Position numbers and translations under genes: made by a program
The notes under the pieces: model-generated
What the model was told of the DNA's origin: nothing
The model's input: only the letters and a program-made list of their open reading frames with translations
The model's database searches: none
Shown here: positions 1-8,040 of the stretch, piece after piece
Position numbering within the stretch: the first letter of the stretch is position 1
Layout: each line of letters begins with the position of its first letter
From: Sphingomonas sp.
Lineage (GTDB): Bacteria; Pseudomonadota; Alphaproteobacteria; Sphingomonadales; Sphingomonadaceae
DNA: 64,000 bases
Direction of reading: 5' to 3'
NCBI RefSeq assembly: GCF_019635515.1
Contig: NZ_JAHBZI010000001.1
Coordinates: 868,001-932,000 of the forward strand

Positions 1-512
1 GTGTAATTATGATCGAAGCCCAGCTTGGGTCCGAACATGATGAAGAACTGGCTGTTGGCGCTGTTCGGGTCCTGGGTCCGCGCGGCGGACACCGCGCCAC
101 GGACGTGCGGCAGCGAGTTGAACTCGGCGGGCACGTTGGGCAGGTCCGAATTGCCGGTACCGGTTCCGGTCGGATCGCCGCCCTGCGCCATGTTCTCCTC
201 GCCATCGATCACGCGATGGAACGGGACGCCGTCATAGAAGTGCTTGCGGGTCAGCGTCTTGACCTGCTCGACCATCTTGGGCGCGGCATCGGGGCGCAGG
301 CGGATCAGCACGCGGCCGCCCGAGGAGAGATCGAGCACCCAGGTATTCTCGGGGTCGGCGGGGACGACCACGGGCAGCTGCTTTTCGGAGGTCGCATCGG
401 TGGCGACTCCGGTGAATGGCATGACCTCAGGCTTCGCCTTCCCACCTTGCGCCAGCGCCGGCGTGGCACACAACGTCGCGGCCAAGCCAACCAGGATTCC
501 CAAGAAACGCAT
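1..512 (-). CDS. Secreted cyclophilin-type peptidyl-prolyl isomerase (3' part outside window)
   Basis: Predicted periplasmic peptidyl-prolyl cis-trans isomerase. The start is the ATG at 512-510; the neighbouring upstream ATG runs straight into a stop. A signal peptide (MRFLGILVGLAATLCATPALA, shown here only by its ends MRFLG and PALA) covers about residues 1-21. The cyclophilin fold follows from about residue 45, with the FHRVIDG motif (catalytic Arg of the family) near residue 98 and a QFFIMFG-type core motif near 155. The reading frame is open to the window edge, so the C-terminus is not seen. It lies 70 bases beyond the coaD stop and runs the same way, so it may be cotranscribed. The family call is firm; the periplasmic location is inferred from the signal peptide. 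Confidence 0.9.
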   Translation of the reverse strand, partial: MRFLGILVGLAATLCATPALAQGGKAKPEVMPFTGVATDATSEKQLPVVVPADPENTWVLDLSSGGRVLIRLRPDAAPKMVEQVKTLTRKHFYDGVPFHRVIDGEENMAQGGDPTGTGTGNSDLPNVPAEFNSLPHVRGAVSAARTQDPNSANSQFFIMFGPKLGFDHNY

Positions 513-582
513 CACATCCCCACTCGATCGGAAAGTTTTCGGGCGCACGTCTAGAGCAATCCGCGCGTCTCGGGAAGCGGAG

Positions 583-1086
583 TCAGCTTCCCTTGCGGCC
601 AATCGCCTCGACGCGCGCGGCGACTTCGCGCTGGACCCGTGTGGGCACGAACTTGCGGATATCGCCCCCGTAGAGCGCGATCTCCTTGACCAGCCGGCTG
701 GCGATCGGCTGAAGCGAGACATCGGCCATCAGGAAGACCGTCTCGATCCGGCTGTTGAGCTGCTGGTTCATCCCCGCCATCTGATACTCATATTCGAAAT
801 CGGCGACGGCGCGCAGGCCGCGGACGATCACGCCGGCGCCGCAGCGTTCGGCGAAATCCATCAGCAGCGAATCGAAGCTGACCACCTCGATGCCGGGAAT
901 GTCGGTGGTCTCGCGGGTGACCATCGCCATCCGCTCCTCGACCGTGAACATCGGGTTCTTCGAAGGATTGGTCGTGACCCCGATCACCAGCCGGTCGACC
1001 AGCTTCGCGCCGCGACGGATGATATCCATATGGCCGAGCGTGATCGGATCGAAGGTGCCGGGATAGACGCCGGTGCGGATGGTCAT
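583..1086 (-). CDS. coaD: Phosphopantetheine adenylyltransferase CoaD
   Basis: Catalyses the adenylation of 4'-phosphopantetheine to dephospho-CoA, the penultimate step of CoA synthesis, in the cytoplasm. The 167-residue product has the family's usual length. It starts GVYPGTFDPITLGH, where TLGH is the nucleotidyltransferase T/HxGH motif. Further conserved segments are GVIVRGLRAVADFEYEYQ near residue 85 and the SRLVKEIA region near 130. The start at 1086 is chosen because the longer upstream frame is only the shadow of another gene and because ATG overlaps the previous stop as ATGA. It is the last gene of the run xseB-ispA-lipoprotein-coaD. Confidence 0.96.
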   Translation of the reverse strand: MTIRTGVYPGTFDPITLGHMDIIRRGAKLVDRLVIGVTTNPSKNPMFTVEERMAMVTRETTDIPGIEVVSFDSLLMDFAERCGAGVIVRGLRAVADFEYEYQMAGMNQQLNSRIETVFLMADVSLQPIASRLVKEIALYGGDIRKFVPTRVQREVAARVEAIGRKGS

Positions 1087-1436
1087 GTTAGCGACCAGAT
1101 GCGTATAGTTGCTGTAGTGGCGTGCATTTCGATGTCGCTTCCATTCGCCGCTTTTGCGTCCCGGCATTGGAAACCGAAAGGGCGCGCGGTGCAAGCGCGG
1201 CTCAAGGCCTTCGTCCAGCTGTCCTTGCATGTTGCAGAAAGCTTCACCTCGACATTGATAGCGCCGCCTTGCCAGCCGCCGCCCTCGTCGCGGGAAATAA
1301 AGTGTGGTTCTGCACCGCCGCAGCCGGGGAAAGCGGCCTGTTCGCGAAGCAATTGCGTTATGGTTGCCGCAGACGGGGCATCACTGCACGCTATCGCGAA
1401 TAGCATGAGCCCAAGCGCACCAGCCGCCCGGATCAC
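1083..1436 (-). CDS. Small putative lipoprotein between ispA and coaD
   Basis: A 117-residue protein of no recognised family. The N-terminus has a hydrophobic stretch ending in FAIAC, a weak lipobox that would place the acylated Cys at about residue 17. The remainder has three more Cys, so a small secreted or membrane-anchored domain is plausible. The start is a GTG that overlaps the ispA stop (GTGA). The stop overlaps the coaD ATG (ATGA). This exact coupling on both sides is the main evidence that the frame is real. A longer frame in the same phase runs antisense-like through ispA and should be ignored. Function unknown. Confidence 0.7.
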   Translation of the reverse strand: MIRAAGALGLMLFAIACSDAPSAATITQLLREQAAFPGCGGAEPHFISRDEGGGWQGGAINVEVKLSATCKDSWTKALSRACTARPFGFQCRDAKAANGSDIEMHATTATIRIWSLT

Positions 1437-2332
1437 CGATCCCGCTCCAGCGTATACCGCGCGATGTCGCGCAGCAGATCGGCTTCCGGGCCATAGGATT
1501 TCAGATGTTCGATCGCCTGATCGACGAGTAGCGTGGCCTGTGCCCGCGCCCGTTCGGCGCCGAGCAGGCTGAGGAAGGTTTCCTTGCCCGCTTCGCCATC
1601 CTTGCGCAGCTTCTTGCCGGCCAGTGCCTCGTCGCCCTCGGCATCGAGGAGATCGTCGGCGATCTGGAAGGCGAGGCCCATGTCGCGGGCATAGCCGCGC
1701 AGGCCGGTGCGGCCCTCGGGCGACAGCCGGGCGAGGATCGCGCCGCTTTCCACCGCACAGGCGATCAGCGCGCCGGTCTTCATCGCTTGCAGGCGCGTGA
1801 CGGTCGGCAGGTCGAAGCTGGCTTTCTCGGCCTCCAGGTCCATCATCTGCCCGCCGGCCATGCCCGCCGGCCCGGCATTGTGGGCGAGACAGCCGACCAG
1901 CTCGATGCGCACGAAGGGATCGGGGTGCGTCGCCTCGTCGGCGAGGATCTCGAACGCCAGCGCGTGCAGGCAATCGCCGGCCAGGATCGCGGTCGCCTCG
2001 TCGAATTCGCGGTGCACGGTGGGCTTCCCGCGGCGGACATCGTCATCGTCCATCGCCGGCAGGTCGTCATGGATCAGCGAATAGACATGAATGCATTCGA
2101 GCGCGGTGGCGACGCGCGCGGCGCAGGCCTTGTCGACGCCAAACAGGCGCGCGGTGGCGAACACCAGCAGCGGGCGCAGCCGCTTGCCGCCGCCGATCGC
2201 GGCGTGGCGCATCGCCCGATAGAGATTTTCGCGCGGGTCGCCCGGGATCGCGAGTAGCTGGTCGAACTGGCGGTCGATCTCGGCGGAGACCTCCCGAAGC
2301 GCGGTCTGGAGTGCGAGGCTGGCTCCCGCCAC
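1433..2332 (-). CDS. ispA: Polyprenyl (farnesyl) diphosphate synthase
   Basis: Short-chain trans-prenyl diphosphate synthase, which condenses DMAPP/GPP with IPP to farnesyl diphosphate for quinones, hopanoids and undecaprenol. The first Asp-rich motif is DDLPAMDDDD near residue 87; the second is QIADDLLD near 230. GGGKRLRPLLV near residue 45 binds IPP. The length of 299 residues fits the family. The start is the GTG at 2332, one base after the xseB stop; the first internal ATG would delete the substrate-binding region. The xseB-ispA order is common in proteobacteria, where dxs often follows, but dxs is absent here. Confidence 0.94.
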   Translation of the reverse strand: MAGASLALQTALREVSAEIDRQFDQLLAIPGDPRENLYRAMRHAAIGGGKRLRPLLVFATARLFGVDKACAARVATALECIHVYSLIHDDLPAMDDDDVRRGKPTVHREFDEATAILAGDCLHALAFEILADEATHPDPFVRIELVGCLAHNAGPAGMAGGQMMDLEAEKASFDLPTVTRLQAMKTGALIACAVESGAILARLSPEGRTGLRGYARDMGLAFQIADDLLDAEGDEALAGKKLRKDGEAGKETFLSLLGAERARAQATLLVDQAIEHLKSYGPEADLLRDIARYTLERDR

Positions 2333-2333
2333 G

Positions 2334-2579
2334 TCAGTTCGCGGCGAAGGGGGTGGTGCCGGCCGCCCGGCCTTCGCTATCGGTGCGGATCGCCTCGATC
2401 CGCGCCTGCGCCGCATCGAGCCGCGCCGCGCACTGGCTGCGCAGCCGGTCGCCGCGCTCGTACAGGTCGATCGCTTCCTGCAGCTGCGCCTCGCCGCTTT
2501 CGAGGCGGCCAACGATCCGCTCGAGTTCCTTGAGCGCTTCCTCGAATGAAAGTGCCGCGATGTCCGCTTCTTCTGCCAT
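2334..2579 (-). CDS. xseB: Exodeoxyribonuclease VII small subunit
   Basis: Small subunit of exonuclease VII, which binds the large XseA subunit to degrade single-stranded DNA. The 81 residues match the usual size. The family signature is seen in SFEEALKELERIVGRLESGE followed by a helical stretch ending in RLDAAQARIEAI. It is the first gene of the minus-strand run with ispA, separated by one base, while the xseA partner is not in the window. The ALDH gene begins divergently 88 bases away, so promoters for both probably lie in 2580-2666. Confidence 0.93.
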   Translation of the reverse strand: MAEEADIAALSFEEALKELERIVGRLESGEAQLQEAIDLYERGDRLRSQCAARLDAAQARIEAIRTDSEGRAAGTTPFAAN

Positions 2580-2666
2580 GCCGCCGCTATGCGGCAGGGC
2601 GGCGGGGGATTGCAACCGGGGATGCGCGCCACATGTTGGGCACACGATCAGATGAAAGGCTTCCCC

Positions 2667-4037
2667 ATGTTCACCAGCATCAATCCCGCGACCGGCGAAA
2701 CCGTCGGCACCTATGAGGAGCTGGATCAGGACGGGATCGAGCAGGCGCTGGTCCGCGCCTCGGCGGCGTTCAGGGCGTGGCGCAACTCGGCGGTCGAGCA
2801 GCGAATAGCGTTGCTCAACGCGATTGCCGACCAGTGGGAGGCCAACAAGCAGCATCTCGCGGAGATGGCGGTCCGGGAAATGGGCAAGCCGATTGGCGGG
2901 GCCATCGCCGAGGTCGAGAAATGCATCCTCGGCTTTCGCCACTATGCCGAGCATGGCCCGTGCTATCTGGAGCCCACCACGGTGGCGACCCCGGGCGGCG
3001 GGCACGCCGATGCCCGCTGGCTGCCGATGGGTCCGGTGCTGGCGGTGATGCCCTGGAACTTCCCCTATTGGCAGGTGGTGCGCTTCATGGCGCCGACGAT
3101 CATGGCCGGGAATGTCGGGCTTCTGAAGCACGCCTCCAGCGTTCAGGGCTGCGCGGCCTTGATCCAGCAACTGGCGAATGCCGCGGGCGCCCCCGATGGC
3201 GTCTTCCAGAATCTGCCGATCAAGTCCGATCATGTGTCGGGCATCATCGCCGACAAGCGTGTGGTCGCCGTGACGCTGACAGGCAGCGAAGGCGCCGGCG
3301 CCAAGGTGGCGCAGGCGGCGGGGCGCGCGCTCAAGAAGGTGGTGCTCGAACTGGGCGGTTCGGACCCGTTGATCGTCATGCCCTCCGCCGATCTCGACGC
3401 CGCGGCGAAGACCGCGGTGACCGGGCGCATCCAGAATGCCGGGCAGAGCTGCATCTGCTCGAAGCGGATGATCGTCCATGCAGACGTCTACGATGCCTTC
3501 ATGGAGCGCTTCACCGCCGGCATGAAGGCGGTGCGGGTCGGCGACCCGATGGACAAGGCCAATGCCATGGGCCCGCTCTCCAGCGTCCAGCAGCGCGATA
3601 CCGTGCTGGAGCAGGTCGCCCGCGCCCAGTCCGAAGGCGCCACCTTGCTGTTCGGCGGCGAGAAGATCGAGCGCGAAGGCGCGTGGATGACGCCCGGCGT
3701 GCTGACCGATATCGATCCCGAAAGCGACGTCGCCAAGGAGGAAATCTTCGGTCCGGTGGCGGCGGTCTACAAGGTCAAGGATATCGACGAGGCGATCGCG
3801 CTCGCCAACGACGTGCCCTACGGCCTCGGCTCGTCAGTCTGGACGCAGGACGATTCCGAGATCGAGCGCTTCGCTCGCGACATCGAATCCGGCATGACCG
3901 CGGTCAATTCGCTGCTCGCCTCCACCCCCGCCGCGCCGTTCGGTGGTGTCAAACTGTCGGGCCATGGCCGCGAGCTGGGGCCATGGGGGATGCACGAATT
4001 CATGAACCTCAAGGCGGTGATGTTCGCCAAGCCCTGA
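2667..4037 (+). CDS. NAD(P)-dependent aldehyde dehydrogenase, succinate-semialdehyde type
   Basis: Cytoplasmic aldehyde dehydrogenase of 456 residues, closest in motif pattern to succinate-semialdehyde dehydrogenases. The cofactor-binding [10 protein letters not shown] lies near residue 130. The general base Glu is in LELGGSDP near 230, and the catalytic Cys is in [11 protein letters not shown] near 263. The start at 2667 has an AAAGG ribosome site seven to eight bases upstream; an in-frame ATG at 2652 lacks one. The gene stands alone between xseB and a convergent lipoprotein gene whose stop is three bases away. The exact substrate cannot be read from the sequence. Confidence 0.88.
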   Translation: MFTSINPATGETVGTYEELDQDGIEQALVRASAAFRAWRNSAVEQRIALLNAIADQWEANKQHLAEMAVREMGKPIGGAIAEVEKCILGFRHYAEHGPCYLEPTTVATPGGGHADARWLPMGPVLAVMPWNFPYWQVVRFMAPTIMAGNVGLLKHASSVQGCAALIQQLANAAGAPDGVFQNLPIKSDHVSGIIADKRVVAVTLTGSEGAGAKVAQAAGRALKKVVLELGGSDPLIVMPSADLDAAAKTAVTGRIQNAGQSCICSKRMIVHADVYDAFMERFTAGMKAVRVGDPMDKANAMGPLSSVQQRDTVLEQVARAQSEGATLLFGGEKIEREGAWMTPGVLTDIDPESDVAKEEIFGPVAAVYKVKDIDEAIALANDVPYGLGSSVWTQDDSEIERFARDIESGMTAVNSLLASTPAAPFGGVKLSGHGRELGPWGMHEFMNLKAVMFAKP

Positions 4038-4040
4038 GGG

Positions 4041-4640
4041 TCAGCCCTTGGGAATCGTCACCTCGACGCGGCGGTTCTTCGCCCGGCCCTGGGGATCATC
4101 GCTGCCGTCGGACTGGGTATTGGGCGCGATCGGCGCGGTCTCGCCTTTGCCCGTGGTGGTGAAGGTCCAGCCCTTCAGACTGTCCTGCTTGCGCAGCCAT
4201 GCCGCCACCGCCTCGGCACGGCGCTCGGAGAGCTTCTGGTTATAGGAATCGTCCCCCTTGGCGTCGGTATGGCCGGTGATCGCGATCGTGCCTTGCTTGC
4301 CCTTGCGGATCAGCTCGGCGGTGCGCGCGAGATTGGGCTCCGCCGCCGGCGTCAGATCGGCCTTGTCGAAATCGAACAGCGTATCGGTGGCGAGCTCGAC
4401 CACCGTTGCCGTGTCGGTCACGGTCACGCGGAAATCGGTGACCGCGCCCGTCAGCGGACTGGTGGCGCCGGTAAGAGCGCTGGTCTGGCCGATGGCGTTG
4501 CCGGTCGTTCCCTGCGGTGCGGCGGGCGCCGGCCGCGGCTCGGCCTGGTTCACCGCCGGCGCCGAAACCGGGTCCTGGCTGGGAGCCGCATTGCATGCGG
4601 CGAGCGCGAGCGCGGCAGCGATGCCGGACGCGCGCCTCAC
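4041..4640 (-). CDS. OmpA-family lipoprotein
   Basis: A 199-residue outer-membrane lipoprotein with a C-terminal OmpA/MotB peptidoglycan-binding domain. The lipobox ALAAC gives an acylated Cys at about residue 16. A Pro/Ala-rich linker follows, and the OmpA domain begins near residue 85 with LFDFDKADLTP. The domain includes the TGHTD motif and NQKLSERRAEAVAAWL, the helix typical of peptidoglycan binders. The protein ends with NRRVEVTI. The GTG start overlaps the stop of the upstream lipoprotein gene (GTGA), so the two are coupled. Likely role: tethering the outer membrane to peptidoglycan. Confidence 0.88.
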   Translation of the reverse strand: MRRASGIAAALALAACNAAPSQDPVSAPAVNQAEPRPAPAAPQGTTGNAIGQTSALTGATSPLTGAVTDFRVTVTDTATVVELATDTLFDFDKADLTPAAEPNLARTAELIRKGKQGTIAITGHTDAKGDDSYNQKLSERRAEAVAAWLRKQDSLKGWTFTTTGKGETAPIAPNTQSDGSDDPQGRAKNRRVEVTIPKG

Positions 4641-5170
4641 CGCGTCACCAGCACCGCATCGAACGGGGCGACTTCGGGAATGGTGATCGACACCGTCTTG
4701 CTGGCCGCTGGCGGAGCGGGGAATTTGAACCAGACCTGTGCCGGGCCGCGGGCGGTATCGACGCGTATCTCCTTGCCGTCATTGTTGAGCGGCGCCGCCA
4801 TCCACTTGCCGGCATTGTCCTTGAGCACGCCGATGCGCTGCGACGTGGCGTCGTCGATCGCGCTGACCTCCTCGACCTTGGCATAGCTGCAGCAATCGGC
4901 GCCGGTATAGGTCAGCGCCACCGTCATTATGTCGCCGGTCACCGCGACCTTGTTGAGCGAAACCTGCGACCCCTTCGGTCCCGGCTGGGTCTGGATTGCG
5001 ACCGGGGCAGGAGCAGCGACCGGCGCGGGCGTGGCAGCGACTTCCTCGCGCACGACGCCATTGGCGGTCGCCGTCGTGGTCGTGGTGACGCTGTTCTCCG
5101 TGGTCTGACTTCCCGAGCAGCCCGCCAGCAGGCCGACGAACAAAATCGATGCGGCAAAAAGTTTCGGCAC
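4637..5170 (-). CDS. Putative lipoprotein upstream of the OmpA-like gene
   Basis: A 177-residue protein with a GTG start at 5170, preceded by GGGAG. A signal peptide ends with a clear lipobox, VGLLAGC, which puts the lipidated Cys near residue 17. A Thr/Ala/Pro-rich low-complexity stretch follows up to about residue 60, then a beta-rich domain of about 115 residues (SLNKVAVTGDIMTVALTY onward). I do not recognise the family. Its GTGA coupling to the OmpA-like lipoprotein suggests the two act together in the envelope. Confidence 0.75.
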   Translation of the reverse strand: MPKLFAASILFVGLLAGCSGSQTTENSVTTTTTATANGVVREEVAATPAPVAAPAPVAIQTQPGPKGSQVSLNKVAVTGDIMTVALTYTGADCCSYAKVEEVSAIDDATSQRIGVLKDNAGKWMAAPLNNDGKEIRVDTARGPAQVWFKFPAPPAASKTVSITIPEVAPFDAVLVTR

Positions 5171-5249
5171 GCTTCTCTCCCACCAGATTCGGAAAAAATG
5201 AATCGGGCAGGGAATGGTTCCCGCGCCGAAACGGTCGCGCCGTCGCGCG

Positions 5250-5969
5250 CTAGGTGGCAGGCGGGTGTCGGGAGAAATCTGCCGCCTCGGCGACGAAGCT
5301 CGATACGCCGCGTGGGTTCGGGGCACACCGCCAGCCCGGCGCCTCGGCGAACAGCGAGCCATGCTCGGCATTGGCGTAGATGACCACCACTTGCCTGGTT
5401 CCTGCACGCAACGCCTCTTCGAGACGCGTTCGCACCGCGGTCATGACGTTCGCGCCAAAGGGATTGTAGAGATAAGCGAGGATCGCGGGGCCGTCGGGCA
5501 CGAACGAAGCGGCATCGCCTTCGAACAGCCGGGCATGCGGCAGGCCGGGATTCCGCGATGCGAAGCGCTCGAAGTTCTTCCGGGCAGTCTCGCAGAGGCG
5601 CTCCGATAGTTCGACTCCCGTGACGGTGCGGAAACCCATTTCGGCCGCCAGCATCACCATTCGCCCTTTCCCCGCGCCATAATCGACAAAGTCGAACTGC
5701 GCCGGATCGATGTCTAGCATCGCGACCGGGTCCCGTAACATCGCTTCGTCGCTGGGGTCGTAGCGGCGGCACTCGTCCACCAGCGCCTCTGGAAAGCCGA
5801 GCTCGCGCACGGCGATCCCACCGCTGGTATCGGTGCCCCAGCGGCGATCAAAGGCCTGATCGGCGCGCTGGCGCGCACGCGCGGCACGGGAAAAGCGGTG
5901 CCGGAGGTTGACCAGCGAGAGGCGCACGATTTCTCTGGGGCTGCGTCCGCGCAATCGGGAAAGGGGCAT
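5250..5969 (-). CDS. Class I SAM-dependent methyltransferase
   Basis: A 239-residue cytoplasmic protein with a Rossmann methyltransferase core. Motif I is VDYGAGKGRMVMLA near residue 97, followed by the acidic TGVELSE that should contact the ribose of SAM. The N-terminal 60 residues are Arg-rich and basic. The AILAYLYNPFG segment near 165 sits where motif IV is expected. This pattern resembles the 40-residue-stepped methyltransferases of unknown substrate found singly in sphingomonads. It lies 54 bases downstream of the acyl-CoA ligase on the same strand. Substrate unknown. Confidence 0.8.
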   Translation of the reverse strand: MPLSRLRGRSPREIVRLSLVNLRHRFSRAARARQRADQAFDRRWGTDTSGGIAVRELGFPEALVDECRRYDPSDEAMLRDPVAMLDIDPAQFDFVDYGAGKGRMVMLAAEMGFRTVTGVELSERLCETARKNFERFASRNPGLPHARLFEGDAASFVPDGPAILAYLYNPFGANVMTAVRTRLEEALRAGTRQVVVIYANAEHGSLFAEAPGWRCAPNPRGVSSFVAEAADFSRHPPAT

Positions 5970-6023
5970 GTCGGCCTCGGTGTCGAAACAAGGCCGGTGT
6001 GCATCGCCAAGGTGGATATCGGG

Positions 6024-7727
6024 TTAAGCGGGGCGCGGTTCCCCAGCGATCTCCGTCAGCAGATCCTTGCGGCTCAATTTCCCGATCATCGTCTTGGGCA
6101 GGCTTTCGCGGACCACGACTTCCTTGACGCGTTCATGCTTGCCGAGCTGCTGGTTGAGCCATTTGCACAGCTCCGCGCCAGTGATCCCGGCGCCGTCGTT
6201 GAGCGTCACATAGGCATGCGGCAGCTCGCCATGATAGGAATCGGGCAGCCCGATCACCAGCGCTTCCTTCACCGCTTCATGCTTGTAGAGCACCGCCTCG
6301 ATCTGGCTCGGGAAGACCTTGAAACCGCCGACCGCGATCATGTCCTTCAACCGGTCGACGATGCGGATGAACCCGTCCTCGTCGATCGTCCCGACATCGC
6401 CGGTGCGCAGCCAATGCCCGTCGACGAAGGTGTCGGCGTCGGTATCGGGCCGGTTCCAGTAACCACGCATGATCTGCGGGCCCGAGACGACGATCTCGCC
6501 GGGCTCGCCCTCGGGCGGTGGCCGGGTCGGGTCCTCCTTGTCGACGAGGCGGACGCGGGTGGCGATCAGCGGCTGGCCGATCGTGCCGGTCTTGTTGAGG
6601 CCCTCATAGGGATTGGTCGAGACCACGCCCGAGCTTTCCGAAAGCCCATAGCCCTCGATCACCCGCGCACCGGTCACTTCCTCCCAATGCGCCTTGAGCG
6701 CCGCCGGCAGGGGCGCGCCGCCCGAGATGCAATATTGCAGGCTCTTGAAGTCGCTCGGCTTCATCCCCGGCGCGTCGAGCAGAGCCTGGTACATGGTCGG
6801 CACGCCGGGCAGCGAGCGCGGTTGGGTGCGGCGCAGCGCCGCCAGCGCCTGCTTGGCGTTGAAGCGCGGCAGCATCACGATCTCGCCGCCTGTCAGCACG
6901 GTGCGGTTGAGCACGCAGGTGTTGGCGAAGACATGGAAGAAGGGGAGGATGCCGAGGATCGTATCGGCCTTCTCGCCCAGGTGCGGATCGAGCCGCGCGA
7001 CCTGGCGGCAATTGGCCGACAGGTTCTGATGGGTGAGCATCGCGCCCTTGGGCACGCCGGTGGTGCCGCCGGTATATTGGATCAGCGCGAGATCGGCCTC
7101 GGGATCGATCGCCGGGGTGTCGCACACGCCGTCATTGTGGATGAGCTGCGAAAAGGCCTGGATACGATCATCGACGGGCCGCGGGGTGACTTCCTTGCCC
7201 TTGAACAGCCGGTAGAACAGTGACTTCGCGCCGGGCAGCGCTCCTGCCACCGATCCCACCACCAGCCGTTCGAGCTTGCTTTGCTCGAGCACCTTGAGCG
7301 CGGTCGGCAGCAATGCGCTGGCCGAAAGCGTGAACAGCAGCCGTGTACCGCTGTCCTCGACCTGCGCCGCCAGTTCCTCGACCGAGTAGAGCGGCGAGAA
7401 ATTGACCACCGTCGCGCCGAGCTTGAGGATGCCGTAATAGGCCGCGACATAATGCGGGACGTTGGGAAGGAAGAGCCCGATCCGGTCGCCCTTGCCATAG
7501 CCGAGAGCCTTCAGCCCGCACGCGACCCGGTTGGCGCCGTCGAGCGTCTCGCCATAGCTGTATTTGCGGCCGAGGAAATCGAGCAGGTGCGCGTCCGGGT
7601 GCGCCCGGGCGCTGGTCTCGAACAGATCGACCATCGAGAGCGGCGGGAAGACATCGTCCCAGCGGCCGGGATGGCGGAACGCGCTGCGCCAGATATCTTC
7701 CGGCCCGAGATGTTCAAATACGCTCAT
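6024..7727 (-). CDS. Long-chain fatty acid--CoA ligase
   Basis: An ANL-superfamily acyl-CoA synthetase of 567 residues that activates fatty acids with ATP and CoA, probably at the inner membrane. The P-loop-like YTGGTTGVPKGA is near residue 220. The conserved GYGLSESSGV is near 375, and the hinge/ATP-binding TGDVGTIDEDGFIRIVDRLKD is near 455. The catalytic Lys is in KTMIGKLSRKDLL near the C-terminus. The start at 7727 fits homologues and sits directly beside a palindrome that overlaps the predicted promoter. Broad fatty-acid use is inferred; the precise chain length is not visible. Confidence 0.92.
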   Translation of the reverse strand: MSVFEHLGPEDIWRSAFRHPGRWDDVFPPLSMVDLFETSARAHPDAHLLDFLGRKYSYGETLDGANRVACGLKALGYGKGDRIGLFLPNVPHYVAAYYGILKLGATVVNFSPLYSVEELAAQVEDSGTRLLFTLSASALLPTALKVLEQSKLERLVVGSVAGALPGAKSLFYRLFKGKEVTPRPVDDRIQAFSQLIHNDGVCDTPAIDPEADLALIQYTGGTTGVPKGAMLTHQNLSANCRQVARLDPHLGEKADTILGILPFFHVFANTCVLNRTVLTGGEIVMLPRFNAKQALAALRRTQPRSLPGVPTMYQALLDAPGMKPSDFKSLQYCISGGAPLPAALKAHWEEVTGARVIEGYGLSESSGVVSTNPYEGLNKTGTIGQPLIATRVRLVDKEDPTRPPPEGEPGEIVVSGPQIMRGYWNRPDTDADTFVDGHWLRTGDVGTIDEDGFIRIVDRLKDMIAVGGFKVFPSQIEAVLYKHEAVKEALVIGLPDSYHGELPHAYVTLNDGAGITGAELCKWLNQQLGKHERVKEVVVRESLPKTMIGKLSRKDLLTEIAGEPRPA

Positions 7728-7741
7728 TTACACTAGTGTAA
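7728..7741. promoter_or_regulatory. Perfect palindrome, candidate repressor operator for the acyl-CoA ligase
   Basis: TTACACTAGTGTAA is a perfect 14-bp palindrome that touches the ATG of the acyl-CoA ligase. It covers the predicted -10 element and start point. Palindromes of this form are typical TetR-family operators, and such repressors often control fatty-acid genes. No regulator gene is beside it, so the partner is unknown. Confidence 0.6.
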
Positions 7742-7762
7742 GCAAGCTCCGGGGCCGGTCAA
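7735..7762 (-). promoter_or_regulatory. Predicted promoter of the acyl-CoA ligase
   Basis: Read on the minus strand, TTGACC (7762-7757) and TACACT (7740-7735) are separated by 16 bases. This resembles a sigma-70 promoter. Initiation would then fall within a few bases of the ATG at 7727, so the mRNA would have almost no leader, and no ribosome site is visible. Confidence 0.5.
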
Positions 7763-7962
7763 TATCCAAGCCGCTTGCTCCACGTCACCAGCACCGAAAC
7801 CGCGATCACGCCGAGATCGACCGCCGCTTCCATCTTGCGGGGTGAAGGATCGTCCGCGCGCGCCATGGCGATGGAGATGGCGGCGTGCCGGGCATTGCCG
7901 AGCGACAGCAGCAACAGCGCCAGGGCTCCCAAAGCCAGGATGATCCGGTTGCGTTTGACCAT
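7759..7962 (-). CDS. Small two-helix membrane protein
   Basis: A 67-residue product with a basic N-terminus (MVKRNR), one hydrophobic helix at about residues 7-22, a charged loop (ARADDPSPRKMEA) and a second hydrophobic stretch at about 47-60. This is consistent with a hairpin inner-membrane protein. The family is not recognised. No clear ribosome site is seen upstream. Its stop codon lies in the -35 region of the acyl-CoA ligase promoter, so the two genes share little room. Moderately likely to be real on composition and topology. Confidence 0.55.
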   Translation of the reverse strand: MVKRNRIILALGALALLLLSLGNARHAAISIAMARADDPSPRKMEAAVDLGVIAVSVLVTWSKRLGY

Positions 7963-8040
7963 GATGGCGCCGGTATATGCCGGCTGAACGAAAGCGGCAA
8001 TCGAGCGCGCGACGAAAACGCGCCCGAAGTGACGGCCGGT

